Positions 1-7,713 of a stretch of 64,000 bases of DNA are shown here, in pieces. Under the pieces are notes generated by a model. It was not told the origin of the DNA. It worked only from the letters and a program-made list of their open reading frames with translations, and did no database searches. Position 1 is the first letter of the stretch. Every line of letters starts with the position of its first letter. Position numbers and translations under genes: made by a program. The stretch lies in assembly GCF_019510245.1 (NCBI RefSeq), contig NZ_JAEKKT010000187.1, positions 18,288 through 82,287 on the forward strand. Reading direction: 5' to 3'. Source of the DNA: Streptomyces sp. (lineage in GTDB: Bacteria > Actinomycetota > Actinomycetes > Streptomycetales > Streptomycetaceae).

Positions 1-92
1 TTCGGGTGACCGTCGTGCGCGGCAGGCCCCGGCGGCACGGGCGGGGTTTCTTGGCCACGACCGCCAACGGGCAGAGCGCTCGGCTCACTGCA

Positions 93-129
93 CCGGCAGC
101 GGGGCATCGTACCGATGCCCCGCTGCCGG
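93..129 (-). terminator. Strong hairpin terminator after the metalloprotease remnant
   Basis: Perfect 15-bp inverted repeat (93-107 against 115-129) with a 7-nt loop, about 10 nt beyond the stop codon of the minus-strand protease remnant. There is no U-tract, which is usual for Streptomyces terminators. Confidence 0.7.
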
Positions 130-138
130 CGGTCGGTG

Positions 139-489
139 TCAGGACAGGAAGCTCCCGTAGGGGCCGTTCAGGATCTGGTTCTTCTGGCTCTGGTTGAAGT
201 GGGTGTTCGGGTAGTCGTAGAAGGACGCGGACATCGGTGTGCCGTCGGTCGAGGCCGCGTCCGGCAGGCCGAAGGCGTGTCCGAGTTCGTGCACCATCCC
301 CCCGTACCAGCGGTTCATCGACTGTCCGCTGGTGCCCGCGGCGCCGTCGGCGTCGTGCCCGCTCAGCACGACCCATCCGGGGCTGGCGCCCCCGCCCGCG
401 CCTTCTCCCTCGGCGCTGATCTCGCCCACGTTGAGCCAGCGGCTGTCGGGGTTGTTCAGGCCGAACTTCCTGGCGAGTTCGTTCTGCAT
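139..489 (-). pseudogene. 3' remnant of a secreted metzincin-type zinc metalloprotease
   Basis: The 116 residues contain HELGHAFGLPD, a zinc-protease signature of the HExxHxxGxxD type in which two His and a final Asp or His bind the metal. A downstream Met (TPMSAS) is compatible with a metzincin Met-turn. The frame stays open upstream of the ATG to a stop at 556-558, adding PNGGDRYWWAVTN, which reads like native protease sequence. No signal peptide or prodomain is present, so the 5' half has been lost where it meets the plus-strand GH127 relic. A hairpin terminator follows. Family and truncation are well supported. The substrate is unknown. Confidence 0.7.
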
Positions 490-654
490 GTTGGTGACGG
501 CCCACCAGTAACGGTCACCGCCGTTGGGTGTGCTCGAGCAGACCGGGACAGCCCCCTACGACAACGATGTCGAATTCGTGCTGCGCGGGGCTCCCACCGC
601 CCGAGGACGGACCCGCCCCGCTCACGCCCCTCCCAGGAACAGGCGGACAACCCC

Positions 655-1530
655 TGACACACCTGCGCCTCGAGCAGCAGTGGAGCGAAGGGGACACGGT
701 CACCGTGCGCCTTCGCCCGCGCATCAGCGCCGAACTGCTCCCCGACGGCTCGCCATGGTGTCGTTCCGCTACGGGCCCAGCGTCCTGGCGGCCGAGGGCG
801 ACCGGCGCGACCTGGTCGAGCTCTTCGCCGACGACTCCAGGATGGGTCACGTCGCCGGCGGCCCGTTGCGCCCCCTGGAACACCTGCCCATCGTACTCAC
901 CCGCAGCCCCGCCGACCTGAGGGCCGGCGTATGCCGACTCGCTCCGGACCGGCTGGGGTTCGCCCTGGATCACGTGACGCGCGACCGGGCGAGTCCGTCA
1001 CCCTCGTCCCGTTCGCCGGCATCCACGACTCCCGCTACGTCATTTACTTCCCCCTGGCGGAACCGGAGCGCCTCCAGGTGCGGCGAGCGGAGCTGCGCGC
1101 GACCGACGAGGCGGCACTCGCTTTGCACGACCGCACGGTTGACGCCATTGCCGCCGGCGAGCAACAGCCCGAAAGCAACCACCGGTTCCTGGGGCACGAC
1201 ACGTGGTCCGGCCTCACCGACGGGCTGAGGTGGCGGGCTGCCACGGGATGGTGGTCCTACCGCCTGACCGACCGGGACGGCACCGCCACCGGCCTGCAGG
1301 TGACCCACCTCGCGGACGGGAGCGCCGGACCGACCCGCGTGTTGGTCGGCGGACAGACGCTGGGCATGATCAGTCCCTCTTCAGATCGCCAAGGCGAGGA
1401 AATCTCCCAGGTGTTCCCGCTCGACACGGACCGTACCGCCGGACCCGTCAAGGTTCGCTTCGAAGCGGCCGGCCCCGCAACCACCATCCGGCTGCGCGAA
1501 GTGCACCTGGTGCGACCATCCGCGACGTAG
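655..1530 (+). pseudogene. Glycoside hydrolase family 127 (DUF1680) 3' remnant, frameshifted
   Basis: Three successive plus-strand frames are needed to read it. The first, about 655-755, ends LPDGSPW. The second, about 754-985, reads FRYGPSVLAAEG through PLRPLEHLPIVL. The third, about 975-1530, reads VTLVPFAGIHDSRY and ends at LREVHLVRP. The order and the FAGIHDSRYVIYFPL block resemble the C-terminal beta-rich region of GH127-type beta-L-arabinofuranosidases, normally proteins of about 600 or more residues. The catalytic barrel is absent and at least two frameshifts remain, so the gene is dead. It abuts the protease remnant back to back, which marks a recombination junction. Confidence 0.6.
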
Positions 1531-1685
1531 CCGAGGCGGCCGGGTCTCCACAGCAACTGCCTCCGACGTCATCAATGGACCGGCTCACCGGGCGGACGGG
1601 CCCGCCCACCGCCGCGTCCCGGCACCTCTCGCGTGCCGCCCGACGCGCACCGGTCACGGCGACGGCACCACCATCGGTGGACGTC

Positions 1686-2453
1686 TCAGAACATCGCCTG
1701 GATGATCCCCACGGTGCGTGCCAGGTGCGGTTCGGAGCGTTCGGCGCGGTGGGCGACGGCCAGTTCCACACGCGCGTCGGCCCCGGCCAGCGGTAGGTAG
1801 GCGACGCCGTCGAGCGCCAGCGCGGTCACGGGCTTGGGTACGACGGCGACGCCGAGGCCGCCGGCCACGAGCGTGACCAGTGTCGAGGTCTCGCCGACCT
1901 CGTGGCGGATGTGCGGTTCGACACCGGCGTCGCGCAGCAGGCCCAGCACGACGTCGTACATCACCGACCGGCGGTCGGCGGAGTGCACGATCAGGTCGGC
2001 ACCGGCGAGGTCCGCGGCGCGCAGCCGTTTCCGGCGGGCGAGGGGGTGGTCGACCGGTACGGCGACGACGAGCCGGTCCCGGCGCAGGGTGTGCACGGTG
2101 AGGGAGAGGTCGGCTGCCACAGGGCGCAGCAGCGCGACGTCGATGGCGCCGGTGCGCAGCGCCTCGACCTGGTCGGGCGCCAGCATCTCGCCGCGGAAGG
2201 AGAAGTCGACGCCGGGAAGCTCCTCCGTGAGGCGGCGCGAGAGCGTGGGCAGGAGGCTGTACGTCGCCGAGCCCACGCACCCGATCGAGAGGTGGCCCAC
2301 CGCGCCGGCGGCGACGAGCCGTGCGTGGTGGGCGGCCTCGTCGACGTCGGCGAGGATCGCGCGCCCGCTCGAGGTAGGCCCGGCCGGCCTCGGTGAGGTC
2401 GACGCGGCGGGTGGTGCGGTGGAGCAGTTCGACACCGAGTTCGGCCTCGAGTG
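1686..2453 (-). pseudogene. LysR-family regulator, 5'-truncated and frameshifted
   Basis: Reading the minus strand in the native frame from about 2453 gives LEAELGVELLHRTTRRVDL and then AGRAYLERAR, the end of a LysR winged-helix domain and its linker. At about 2360-2365 the frame must shift to continue ILADVDEAAHHARLV and the full effector domain down to the stop at 1686. The first ~45 residues, carrying the recognition helix, are missing and replaced by the HNH gene. Without that helix the protein cannot bind DNA as a LysR regulator. Confidence 0.75.
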
Positions 2454-2849
2454 GTGGCGGAACCAGTCGCGGCGGTCGACGTCGGCAATCTCCCTCTGGG
2501 CTTGCTCAACTCGGCGCGGAATCCCAACATAGACCTCGGGACGCATCGCCCTACTGGTGAAGCCGAGCTTCGGGTAGCGGTGGTGCAGATCCATGTCACG
2601 GACCCAGTTGCGCGCTGTGCGCCCGTTCTTCCATCGATTGCAGTCACCGCACGCTGGCACGAAGTTCCACCAGATGTCTAGTCCCCGCTCTGCCACCGGC
2701 CTCTCATGATCGAGCGTGGTAGCGCGCGACCGTCCGCAGTAGACACAGATCCCACGGTGTGCGGTCAGGACCATGAGCCATACCCATGTCGGCTGAACTC
2801 CACGACTACCACGCGGTGTTGCCATCTGCCCCGTAGCCACGCCCCCCAT
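1686..2849 (-). CDS. Chimeric ORF: HNH endonuclease domain fused to a LysR effector domain
   Basis: Residues about 30-80 form an HNH-type nuclease domain with CVYCGR and CGDCN cysteine pairs around a DHE core (TLDHERPVAERG). Residues about 165-387 are a LysR substrate-binding domain. The join at about 2455 is not a natural fusion. Residues about 134-163 (RHHSRPNSVSNCSTAPP) are an out-of-frame reading of LysR sequence whose true frame reads LEAELGVELLHRTTRR. The LysR DNA-binding helices are gone. The HNH part could still be made. An internal ATG at 2825 (MATPRGSRG) is an alternative start, and neither ATG has a strong ribosome site. HNH proteins of this size are common in actinomycete plasmids and prophages. 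Confidence 0.6.
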   Translation of the reverse strand: MGGVATGQMATPRGSRGVQPTWVWLMVLTAHRGICVYCGRSRATTLDHERPVAERGLDIWWNFVPACGDCNRWKNGRTARNWVRDMDLHHRYPKLGFTSRAMRPEVYVGIPRRVEQAQREIADVDRRDWFRHHSRPNSVSNCSTAPPAASTSPRPAGPTSSGRAILADVDEAAHHARLVAAGAVGHLSIGCVGSATYSLLPTLSRRLTEELPGVDFSFRGEMLAPDQVEALRTGAIDVALLRPVAADLSLTVHTLRRDRLVVAVPVDHPLARRKRLRAADLAGADLIVHSADRRSVMYDVVLGLLRDAGVEPHIRHEVGETSTLVTLVAGGLGVAVVPKPVTALALDGVAYLPLAGADARVELAVAHRAERSEPHLARTVGIIQAMF

Positions 2850-3001
2850 TGTGCTGTCAGGAATTGGGGAGCGATCTTAGCGCCGACAGCTGACAATCCA
2901 GTGGTTGAGGAGGGTCTCCGCCTGCTCGCGAGGCGGGTGAACGCTCGGGCACGCAAGGAAGAACAGGCGTCTCGATCTCTCCAGGAGGGGGAGACGGCGG
3001 G

Positions 3002-3313
3002 TCAGCGGACTTCTGTCTCTGACCGTTTGAGGTCGGGCGGGTAGCCCTTTGCGCGGAGCCAGGCGTCCAGGGCGAGAGCGACGATGTCACCGTGAGGGAT
3101 GTCGGTGTCGGCGTTGCAGCGGCGGATCCGGCGCTGGAACTGAAGAACTTCAGGGACGGCGTGGTTGAGCTGCCCTCGCTTGGTGTGCCGGTCTTTGATG
3201 ATGTTCAGGGTGTCCGGGTGCGGGGTGAGAGCGTCGTCGGTGGGCTGGAACTCGGCGTCGAGGGCGTCGGCGATTTCACGCAGTCGGCGGGCGTAGGGGG
3301 AGTGATCAGGCAC
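3002..3313 (-). CDS. Small plasmid-maintenance-type protein sharing a C-terminal motif with the ParB-position protein
   Basis: This 103-residue protein has an N-terminal charged helix (PYARRLREIADALDAEF). Its C-terminal segment (LQFQRRIRRCNADTDI, then GDIVALALDAWL) aligns with the end of the neighbouring 284-residue product (LKLKKRIKRFALDNEL, then GDIVSVALDEWL). That pattern, a basic stretch followed by two helices, fits a small helix-rich or ribbon-helix-helix-like DNA-binding tail, but I cannot assign the fold. The gene lies downstream of parA and the ParB-position gene on the same strand, separated by a hairpin terminator and two short palindromes that could be its own operator. A role in segregation or copy control is inferred. 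Confidence 0.6.
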   Translation of the reverse strand: MPDHSPYARRLREIADALDAEFQPTDDALTPHPDTLNIIKDRHTKRGQLNHAVPEVLQFQRRIRRCNADTDIPHGDIVALALDAWLRAKGYPPDLKRSETEVR

Positions 3314-3337
3314 GAGAGCTGCTCCGGTCGGTCCGGC

Positions 3338-3376
3338 TAGGCGGATGGCTATCCGCCTACTGGGCTATTGGAATAG
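3338..3376. promoter_or_regulatory. Two adjacent short palindromes upstream of the small maintenance gene
   Basis: TAGGCGGAT-GGCT-ATCCGCCTA (3338-3359) is a perfect 9-bp inverted repeat. It is followed after 5 nt by CTATT-GG-AATAG (3365-3376). They lie 25-63 nt upstream of the 3313 start codon and after the preceding gene's terminator. An operator or a partition (parS-like) site would fit; neither is proven. Confidence 0.45.
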
Positions 3377-3384
3377 TCGGCAGA

Positions 3385-3421
3385 AGGGGCGGCCGCATCC
3401 CGGCGTGGGTTGGCCGCCCCT
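3385..3421 (-). terminator. Hairpin terminator of the parA operon
   Basis: A 10-bp perfect inverted repeat (AGGGGCGGCC at 3385-3394, GGCCGCCCCT at 3412-3421) begins about 20 nt past the stop codon of the ParB-position gene. Confidence 0.7.
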
Positions 3422-3439
3422 CGTGCACTGCAGTTGGGC

Positions 3440-4294
3440 TCAGAACCCGCGGGCGGTGAGCCACTCGTCCAGCGCGACCGAGACGATGTCGCCCATGGGC
3501 AGGTGATCGAGTTCGTTGTCCAGTGCGAAGCGTTTGATCCGCTTCTTCAGCTTCAGTGCAGTAGGGACCGACGAGTCGAGGCTCTCGCGCGCGATGATGC
3601 GCTGGTTGAGAACGACGGCCGTCTCAGGAATGTCTTTGGGACGGCCGGATCCCTGAGCCCACGGTGTTCCTTCGCTGGGCGCTGCCTGCGATTGCACGTT
3701 CTGTTCCTGGCGAGCCCGTGGAATATCGTTCTTCACCGGGAAACCGTTGCCGCCTGCCGCCGGAGGAGCTACCGGGCGAAGCGCCACCTCGGCGGCCGGG
3801 GCTGCGCCAGGAGCCGCAGCCGGGCCGTGCCGCGGAACGGGCTCGGTCGGCCGCGTGGGCTGGACCGCAGGTGCTGCGGGTTCGGAAGCCGGGAGCACAG
3901 GCGGCACCCGTGTCTCCATTGGCTCCCCAGCGAAATCCATCCTCGTCCCGGGGGCGGCGACGCCCAGATGCCCGGCGTCTGGCTCCGTCACGGGGCCGCT
4001 CTGTGTGACCTCAACGGTCGGCTGGGCGGAGGGCTCCGCCACTGCGGGCGCCGCCTCGGTCCGGCCCCGTGCCGACCGCTCGACGGGAACCGTCGAAGGA
4101 GCGGACTGAACCTGCGGCTCGCCGGCAGGGGGACCACCTTCGCCGCGAGCGGCGTCCTGTTCGGCGACGAACTGCTCCGGCGTGAGTTCAGCGGCCGGCG
4201 GAGGGGGCGGCGGGGTTGTCCTTTTGGCCCCGCCCAGGGTGCGACCGCCTGTGCGGCGGGCCGGAGGCTTCGGCCTTTCGTTCTTTTCACTCAT
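3440..4294 (-). CDS. ParB-position partition accessory protein with a Pro/Ala-rich linker
   Basis: The product is 284 residues. It starts MSEKNERPKPPARRTGG, has a long low-complexity Pro/Ala/Glu-rich middle (about residues 30-215) with PPPPPP tracts, and ends in a compact basic-plus-helical domain (KLKKRIKRFALDN, GDIVSVALDEWL). There is no ParB nuclease-like or classical HTH domain. Its ATG overlaps the parA stop in an ATGA arrangement, so the two are translationally coupled. Small ParB-like partners with a disordered region and a terminal DNA-binding module are common beside actinobacterial plasmid ParA proteins. The centromere-binding function is inferred from position. The frame is open further upstream, but that region is parA in another frame. 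Confidence 0.7.
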   Translation of the reverse strand: MSEKNERPKPPARRTGGRTLGGAKRTTPPPPPPAAELTPEQFVAEQDAARGEGGPPAGEPQVQSAPSTVPVERSARGRTEAAPAVAEPSAQPTVEVTQSGPVTEPDAGHLGVAAPGTRMDFAGEPMETRVPPVLPASEPAAPAVQPTRPTEPVPRHGPAAAPGAAPAAEVALRPVAPPAAGGNGFPVKNDIPRARQEQNVQSQAAPSEGTPWAQGSGRPKDIPETAVVLNQRIIARESLDSSVPTALKLKKRIKRFALDNELDHLPMGDIVSVALDEWLTARGF

Positions 4295-5007
4295 GCCTCG
4301 GTCAGCTCCATCATCAGGTTGGCGTACTCGCTCAGTTCGGTCGGGATCTCGCCGAAGGCCTCCATGTAGTGCACCCAGGAGTGAATGACCGTCTCGGCGA
4401 GCGGGAACGGCTCGTCGCGGTCCGGGCCGATGCCCTCGCCCTTCGCGGGCTGAAGCAGCTTGTCCTTCGCGGTGCGGGGCAGGCTGGTGCGGTCGTCGGC
4501 CTTGACCATCACGACGTGGGCGGTGACGTCGTGCTCGTTGCGGGCGGCGGCGCGCTCGGCCTCGTCGAAGGTGGCGACGAGCTTGCGGCGCTCGATCTTG
4601 GTGGGGGCGACCGGCACGAGCAGCAGGTTCGCCTCGGTAACAGCCTCGTGGAAGATGCGCGCGCTGCCGCCGCCGGCGTCGACCACGATCGCGCCGAACT
4701 GGGCGCGCTTGGCGCGGATGTACTCGGCGATGTCGTCGAACGGGTACCGCTCGATGACCAGGTTGGCGGGGATGTCGAAGCCTTCGGCCTGGGCGACTTT
4801 GAACCAGTCCCAGGCGGACTGGCTGGTCGCGTCGGCGTCCAGCAGCAGCGTCGGCAGGTCGAGGACGACCGCGTAGTAGAGGGCGATGAACCAGGCGGAG
4901 GTGGTCTTGCCGGTGCCGCCCTTGAGCATGCCGACAACGATCACGGAGGCGTCCCAGGCGTGGGCTGTGGCCGCCGCCAGGCTCTTGTGACGGGTGTTCT
5001 CGTTCAC
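4291..5007 (-). CDS. parA: ParA-family partition ATPase
   Basis: The product is 238 residues from a GTG start (VNENTRHKSLAAA) preceded by CTGGAG at a suitable distance. The deviant Walker A motif GMLKGGTGKTTSAW is near residue 26, the Walker A' aspartate region is LLLDADATSQSAWDW, and the switch motif IVVDAGGG follows. These are hallmarks of ParA/Soj-type ATPases, which position plasmid DNA with a centromere-binding partner. The size matches small plasmid-borne ParA proteins without an N-terminal HTH. It is the first gene of a two-gene coupled operon with the ParB-position gene. Confidence 0.9.
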   Translation of the reverse strand: MNENTRHKSLAAATAHAWDASVIVVGMLKGGTGKTTSAWFIALYYAVVLDLPTLLLDADATSQSAWDWFKVAQAEGFDIPANLVIERYPFDDIAEYIRAKRAQFGAIVVDAGGGSARIFHEAVTEANLLLVPVAPTKIERRKLVATFDEAERAAARNEHDVTAHVVMVKADDRTSLPRTAKDKLLQPAKGEGIGPDRDEPFPLAETVIHSWVHYMEAFGEIPTELSEYANLMMELTEA

Positions 5008-5188
5008 GTGTGTTCGATCTCCAGAAGGTAGAGGGGTGTTGTTTGTGCGGCCGGTGCGGTCGCACGCGCTTCGCGCGGCGCTGGTGGAGGGGCGCGTGCC
5101 GCGCGGCTGCGGCGGGGATGGCACCACTGCGCAGTCGGCAGCTGACCGGTACGCCCGGCAAGACCAGCGAGGGCACAGCCTGGGTGGG

Positions 5189-5764
5189 TCACGACCGCTC
5201 CCCCTCGCCGGGAGTACGGCCATGTCGGTGCTGGGGCCGCATGGGGGTCTGCGCCTGGTGAAGGAGCCGGTAGACCGTGGCGACCGAGTAGTTGCAGTCC
5301 TCAGCCAGCTCCGGCACAGAGGCGCCAGCCTCGTACCGGACCCGCAGGGACACCGCGAGCTTCTGCCGCTCGGCGGCCCGCGCCGCGGCGCGCATCCGCA
5401 GTGCCTGCTGCGTGGTGCGCACAGCGCCGCCGGCCTCGATCAGCAGGCGCCGGGCAGCACGCCTCGTCCCAGCCCCCGCCGCGGCGAGCTCGGTGAGGGT
5501 CGCGCCGTGCTGCTCGTACAGGGTGCGCAGGTGGGCCGCGAGCCGCTGGCGCGCTTGCGGATCCTGGCGCATCCGGCGGGTCTGCCACGACGTGCGCATC
5601 ACCGTGCCGGCATCGTGCAGCCGATTGAGCACCGTGCCGTACGACAGCCCACTGGCAGCGACGAGTTCGTCGACCGTAGCCCCGGACTCGTACTGCTCGC
5701 GCAGAGCCTCAGGCGTCACCGGCCGGTTCTCGGCTGCGGTGGTTGGAGGGCGTTGTGGGTTCAT
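5189..5764 (-). CDS. Helix-turn-helix protein with three repeated HTH-like units
   Basis: The 191-residue protein contains three helix-rich segments of similar pattern: REQYESGATVDELVAASGLS (about 22-41), LRTLYEQHGATLTELAAAG (about 79-97) and LRVRYEAGASVPELAEDCN (about 143-161). Each resembles the start of a MerR/sigma-type HTH (xYxxGxSxxELAxxxxxS). Its ATG overlaps the rep stop codon (ATGA), so expression is coupled to rep. A DNA-binding role in replication control is inferred from the motif and from coupling. I do not recognise a named family. Confidence 0.7.
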   Translation of the reverse strand: MNPQRPPTTAAENRPVTPEALREQYESGATVDELVAASGLSYGTVLNRLHDAGTVMRTSWQTRRMRQDPQARQRLAAHLRTLYEQHGATLTELAAAGAGTRRAARRLLIEAGGAVRTTQQALRMRAAARAAERQKLAVSLRVRYEAGASVPELAEDCNYSVATVYRLLHQAQTPMRPQHRHGRTPGEGERS

Positions 5765-7266
5765 GCGGCGGAGTTCCATTCGCTGAGGGCTTCGGCATGG
5801 GCGGCGGCCAGCTCGTCGTAACTGCGCTGGTCCGATGGGGTGATGAGGATCAGGCGGCCATCGGTGGCGATGCGCCAGTCGGTGGCAGGGCGGCCGGTGG
5901 CCGGGTCGAGGACACCTCCGCCCGGGGCGTGCCACGCGGGCGGGATCTCGTCGGGCCGTGGTGCGGGGACCAGTACCTGGTGCCCGTCGCGGACGATGAC
6001 CACGGCCTTGCTCCGGTGCTCCGCGAGCCGCTCCAGTGCCTCCCGGTACGCCGCACGCTGAGCCGCGTGCCGGGCTTTGCGGCGGGCTGCAACGCCCGTG
6101 GTGCAGTGGTGCTCGGCGACCTCGTCCCAGCCCTGTGCCGGAGCTGCTTCCGGGCCGGTATCAGACTCAGGACGGCTGTTACCGATGCCCTCCAGAGCCC
6201 GTGGCGCGAGGGACCAGGTCTCCCCGGTCTGGTGGGCGAGGCCGTGGTAGGCGAGGCGTTGCAGGGTCCGATAGGTGGTCGCTCGCGAGACCGAGGAAGT
6301 ACCGACGAGCTCCCTGACCGTCTGGGCGGGACGCTGGTGCAGAGCGCTGATGAGCATGAGGGCGGCACCGCCGAGGCCATGTCGGGCAAAGGCGTCGTGG
6401 CCCATGAGTCGGCCGAGGACGGTGGAATCGATATCGGCCGTCGTGGCCGTCTCAGGGGTGGTCCACTCCTCAAGTGCCGGGTCGGGGGGGAACTGAGTGG
6501 TCCAGAAACGAGACGGCAGAACCGGGGCACCGTCGCCGGGGGCGCTGCCGTCGCCCAGGTACCAGGTCGAACCCTCCCGGCCGTGACCGGTCCGCAGCCG
6601 ACGAAGCCAGCCGCCTGGTTTGAGGACGGTGTCGTAGACGGCCCGCAGCGTGGTGCGGGAGATGCCCGCTTCCTCCGCGGTCTGCCGTTCACTGGCGTGG
6701 TGCAGGGGGCCGCCCGCGATCTCGGCGAAGGTCAGATGCGCCCGCAGCACCCGCAGCGCGGTCCGTCCCCGCTCCCCGCGCCAGGGCGTCGTCTCGATCC
6801 GGTCCCGCAGCGCGGCGAGAACCTCGTACGCGTCGTGCCGGGACCCCAGCGCCATGCTGGCGCTGACAGCTGCCGTAGCGCTGGCCCACACCCGGCGGAT
6901 GTAGTCCAGAGCGCCGGACTGCCCGGAGCGCAGCGCGATGTGCCGGGCGTGCCTGCCGCCTTCGTGGTCGGGGTGCAGCAGCAGTCGGGTGAGCTGGTCG
7001 ATGGTGCCGCCGGCGCGGGCCACATGGCAGGCGATGGCCGCCGTGATCCGGTGGCCATGCTCGGCCGCGCCCTGGCGGTCGTCCCGCAGGGCCACGGTTC
7101 GGCCGTCAGTGTTGAGCCTGCTGTAACTGCCGGTGGCGTAGCGGCCGGTGAGGTCGCCGAGCAGAATGAGATCGGTCGCAGCCGACGGCAGTGGGGCGTA
7201 TTCCCTAATGCCGTGGAATTGGGTCGAGTGACGTTGAGAGAGGGCTTTGTGGGTGCTGTCTGGCAC
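5761..7266 (-). CDS. Actinomycete plasmid-type replication initiator (Rep), full length
   Basis: This protein of about 501 residues has two winged-helix-like parts. One contains the segment SERQTAEEAGISRTTLRAVYD (about 200-220), and the other contains TVRELVGTSSVSRATTYRTL (about 325-345). They fit the dual winged-helix arrangement of plasmid replication initiators. Its N-terminal 100 residues (LILLGDLTGRYATGSYSRL onward) match a second, truncated copy at 29990-30429 with about 16 differences over 103 aligned residues. The GTG at 7266 is chosen because it aligns with the ATG of that copy; a GTG at 7299 is also open. Repeat-rich DNA, a structured leader and a short ORF lie upstream, and an HTH gene is coupled downstream. 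Rep identity is inferred from context and architecture. Confidence 0.6.
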   Translation of the reverse strand: MPDSTHKALSQRHSTQFHGIREYAPLPSAATDLILLGDLTGRYATGSYSRLNTDGRTVALRDDRQGAAEHGHRITAAIACHVARAGGTIDQLTRLLLHPDHEGGRHARHIALRSGQSGALDYIRRVWASATAAVSASMALGSRHDAYEVLAALRDRIETTPWRGERGRTALRVLRAHLTFAEIAGGPLHHASERQTAEEAGISRTTLRAVYDTVLKPGGWLRRLRTGHGREGSTWYLGDGSAPGDGAPVLPSRFWTTQFPPDPALEEWTTPETATTADIDSTVLGRLMGHDAFARHGLGGAALMLISALHQRPAQTVRELVGTSSVSRATTYRTLQRLAYHGLAHQTGETWSLAPRALEGIGNSRPESDTGPEAAPAQGWDEVAEHHCTTGVAARRKARHAAQRAAYREALERLAEHRSKAVVIVRDGHQVLVPAPRPDEIPPAWHAPGGGVLDPATGRPATDWRIATDGRLILITPSDQRSYDELAAAHAEALSEWNSAA

Positions 7267-7290
7267 GGTGGGGTCGTCTCGCAAAGACGT

Positions 7291-7668
7291 GGGCGCCACC
7301 CAGGCCCGCTAAAACCACGGGTGGTGCCCGGAACCAACCTCCATCGGCGCCGGCAAGATCTCCAGGACGGCCATCCTGAAGACCCTTTTCTGCCCGGCCC
7401 CGAGCGGAGGCAGGCGTCCCCATCGCAGCTCGACCGAGGTCGAAACAGAGCACCGCCAGAGTGGTCCACTCTTGATCCACACCGGCCAACTCGGGTCCGT
7501 CAGATGCCAGTTGCAGAGGTCGTTGCCTCTGACTGCCTCTGAGCGGACCGGGTCGAACCGGGGTCGAATCAGAGTGTTTTCCTCTGACTGCCTCCGATCG
7601 CCTCTGCGACCCGTCCTAGCAGGTCACAGCCTCATCGGCCCCACACAAGCGCAGGTCAGAAAGGTGCG
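7291..7668 (-). promoter_or_regulatory. Rep leader: conserved hairpins and CCTCTGA-type repeats (candidate origin/control region)
   Basis: Between the 14-codon ORF and rep lie two hairpins: GGGCGCCACC (7291-7300) with GGTGGTGCCC (7320-7329), and CAGGA/TCCTG (7363-7378). A block at about 7510-7610 is rich in CCTCTGACTGCCTC-type direct repeats and GTCGAA-containing repeats. The whole arrangement recurs at 30452-30819. One stem pair changes in a compensated way between copies (G-C here, A-T there). Iteron-like repeats beside rep suggest an origin or copy-control region; function is not shown by sequence alone. Confidence 0.55.
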
Positions 7669-7713
7669 CTAGCTGTACCACTGGTTCCTGGCGAAGGCGG
7701 TGATGTGCGGCAT
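7669..7713 (-). CDS. 14-codon ORF upstream of rep (MPHITAFARNQWYS)
   Basis: ATG at 7711-7713 is preceded by GGGAG nine nucleotides upstream, a good ribosome site. The peptide MPHITAFARNQWYS ends at TAG. A second copy at 30820-30864 encodes MPHMTAFARNQWYS, differing at one residue, and it too has an upstream GGGA-rich site. Flanking DNA is also highly conserved, so peptide selection is not proven. Position 5' of a structured rep leader fits a translated leader controlling rep, or a short secreted or signalling peptide. I do not recognise the sequence. Confidence 0.5.
   Translation of the reverse strand: MPHITAFARNQWYS

Noticed and set aside
3440..5176. 578-codon frame extending the ParB-position gene upstream through parA
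   Set aside because: The upstream part is parA read out of frame; ATG 4294 in the ATGA overlap is the proper start.
5743..7542. 599-codon plus-strand frame over rep
   Set aside because: Gly/Val/Arg-rich shadow; the minus strand carries rep with a homologous second copy.
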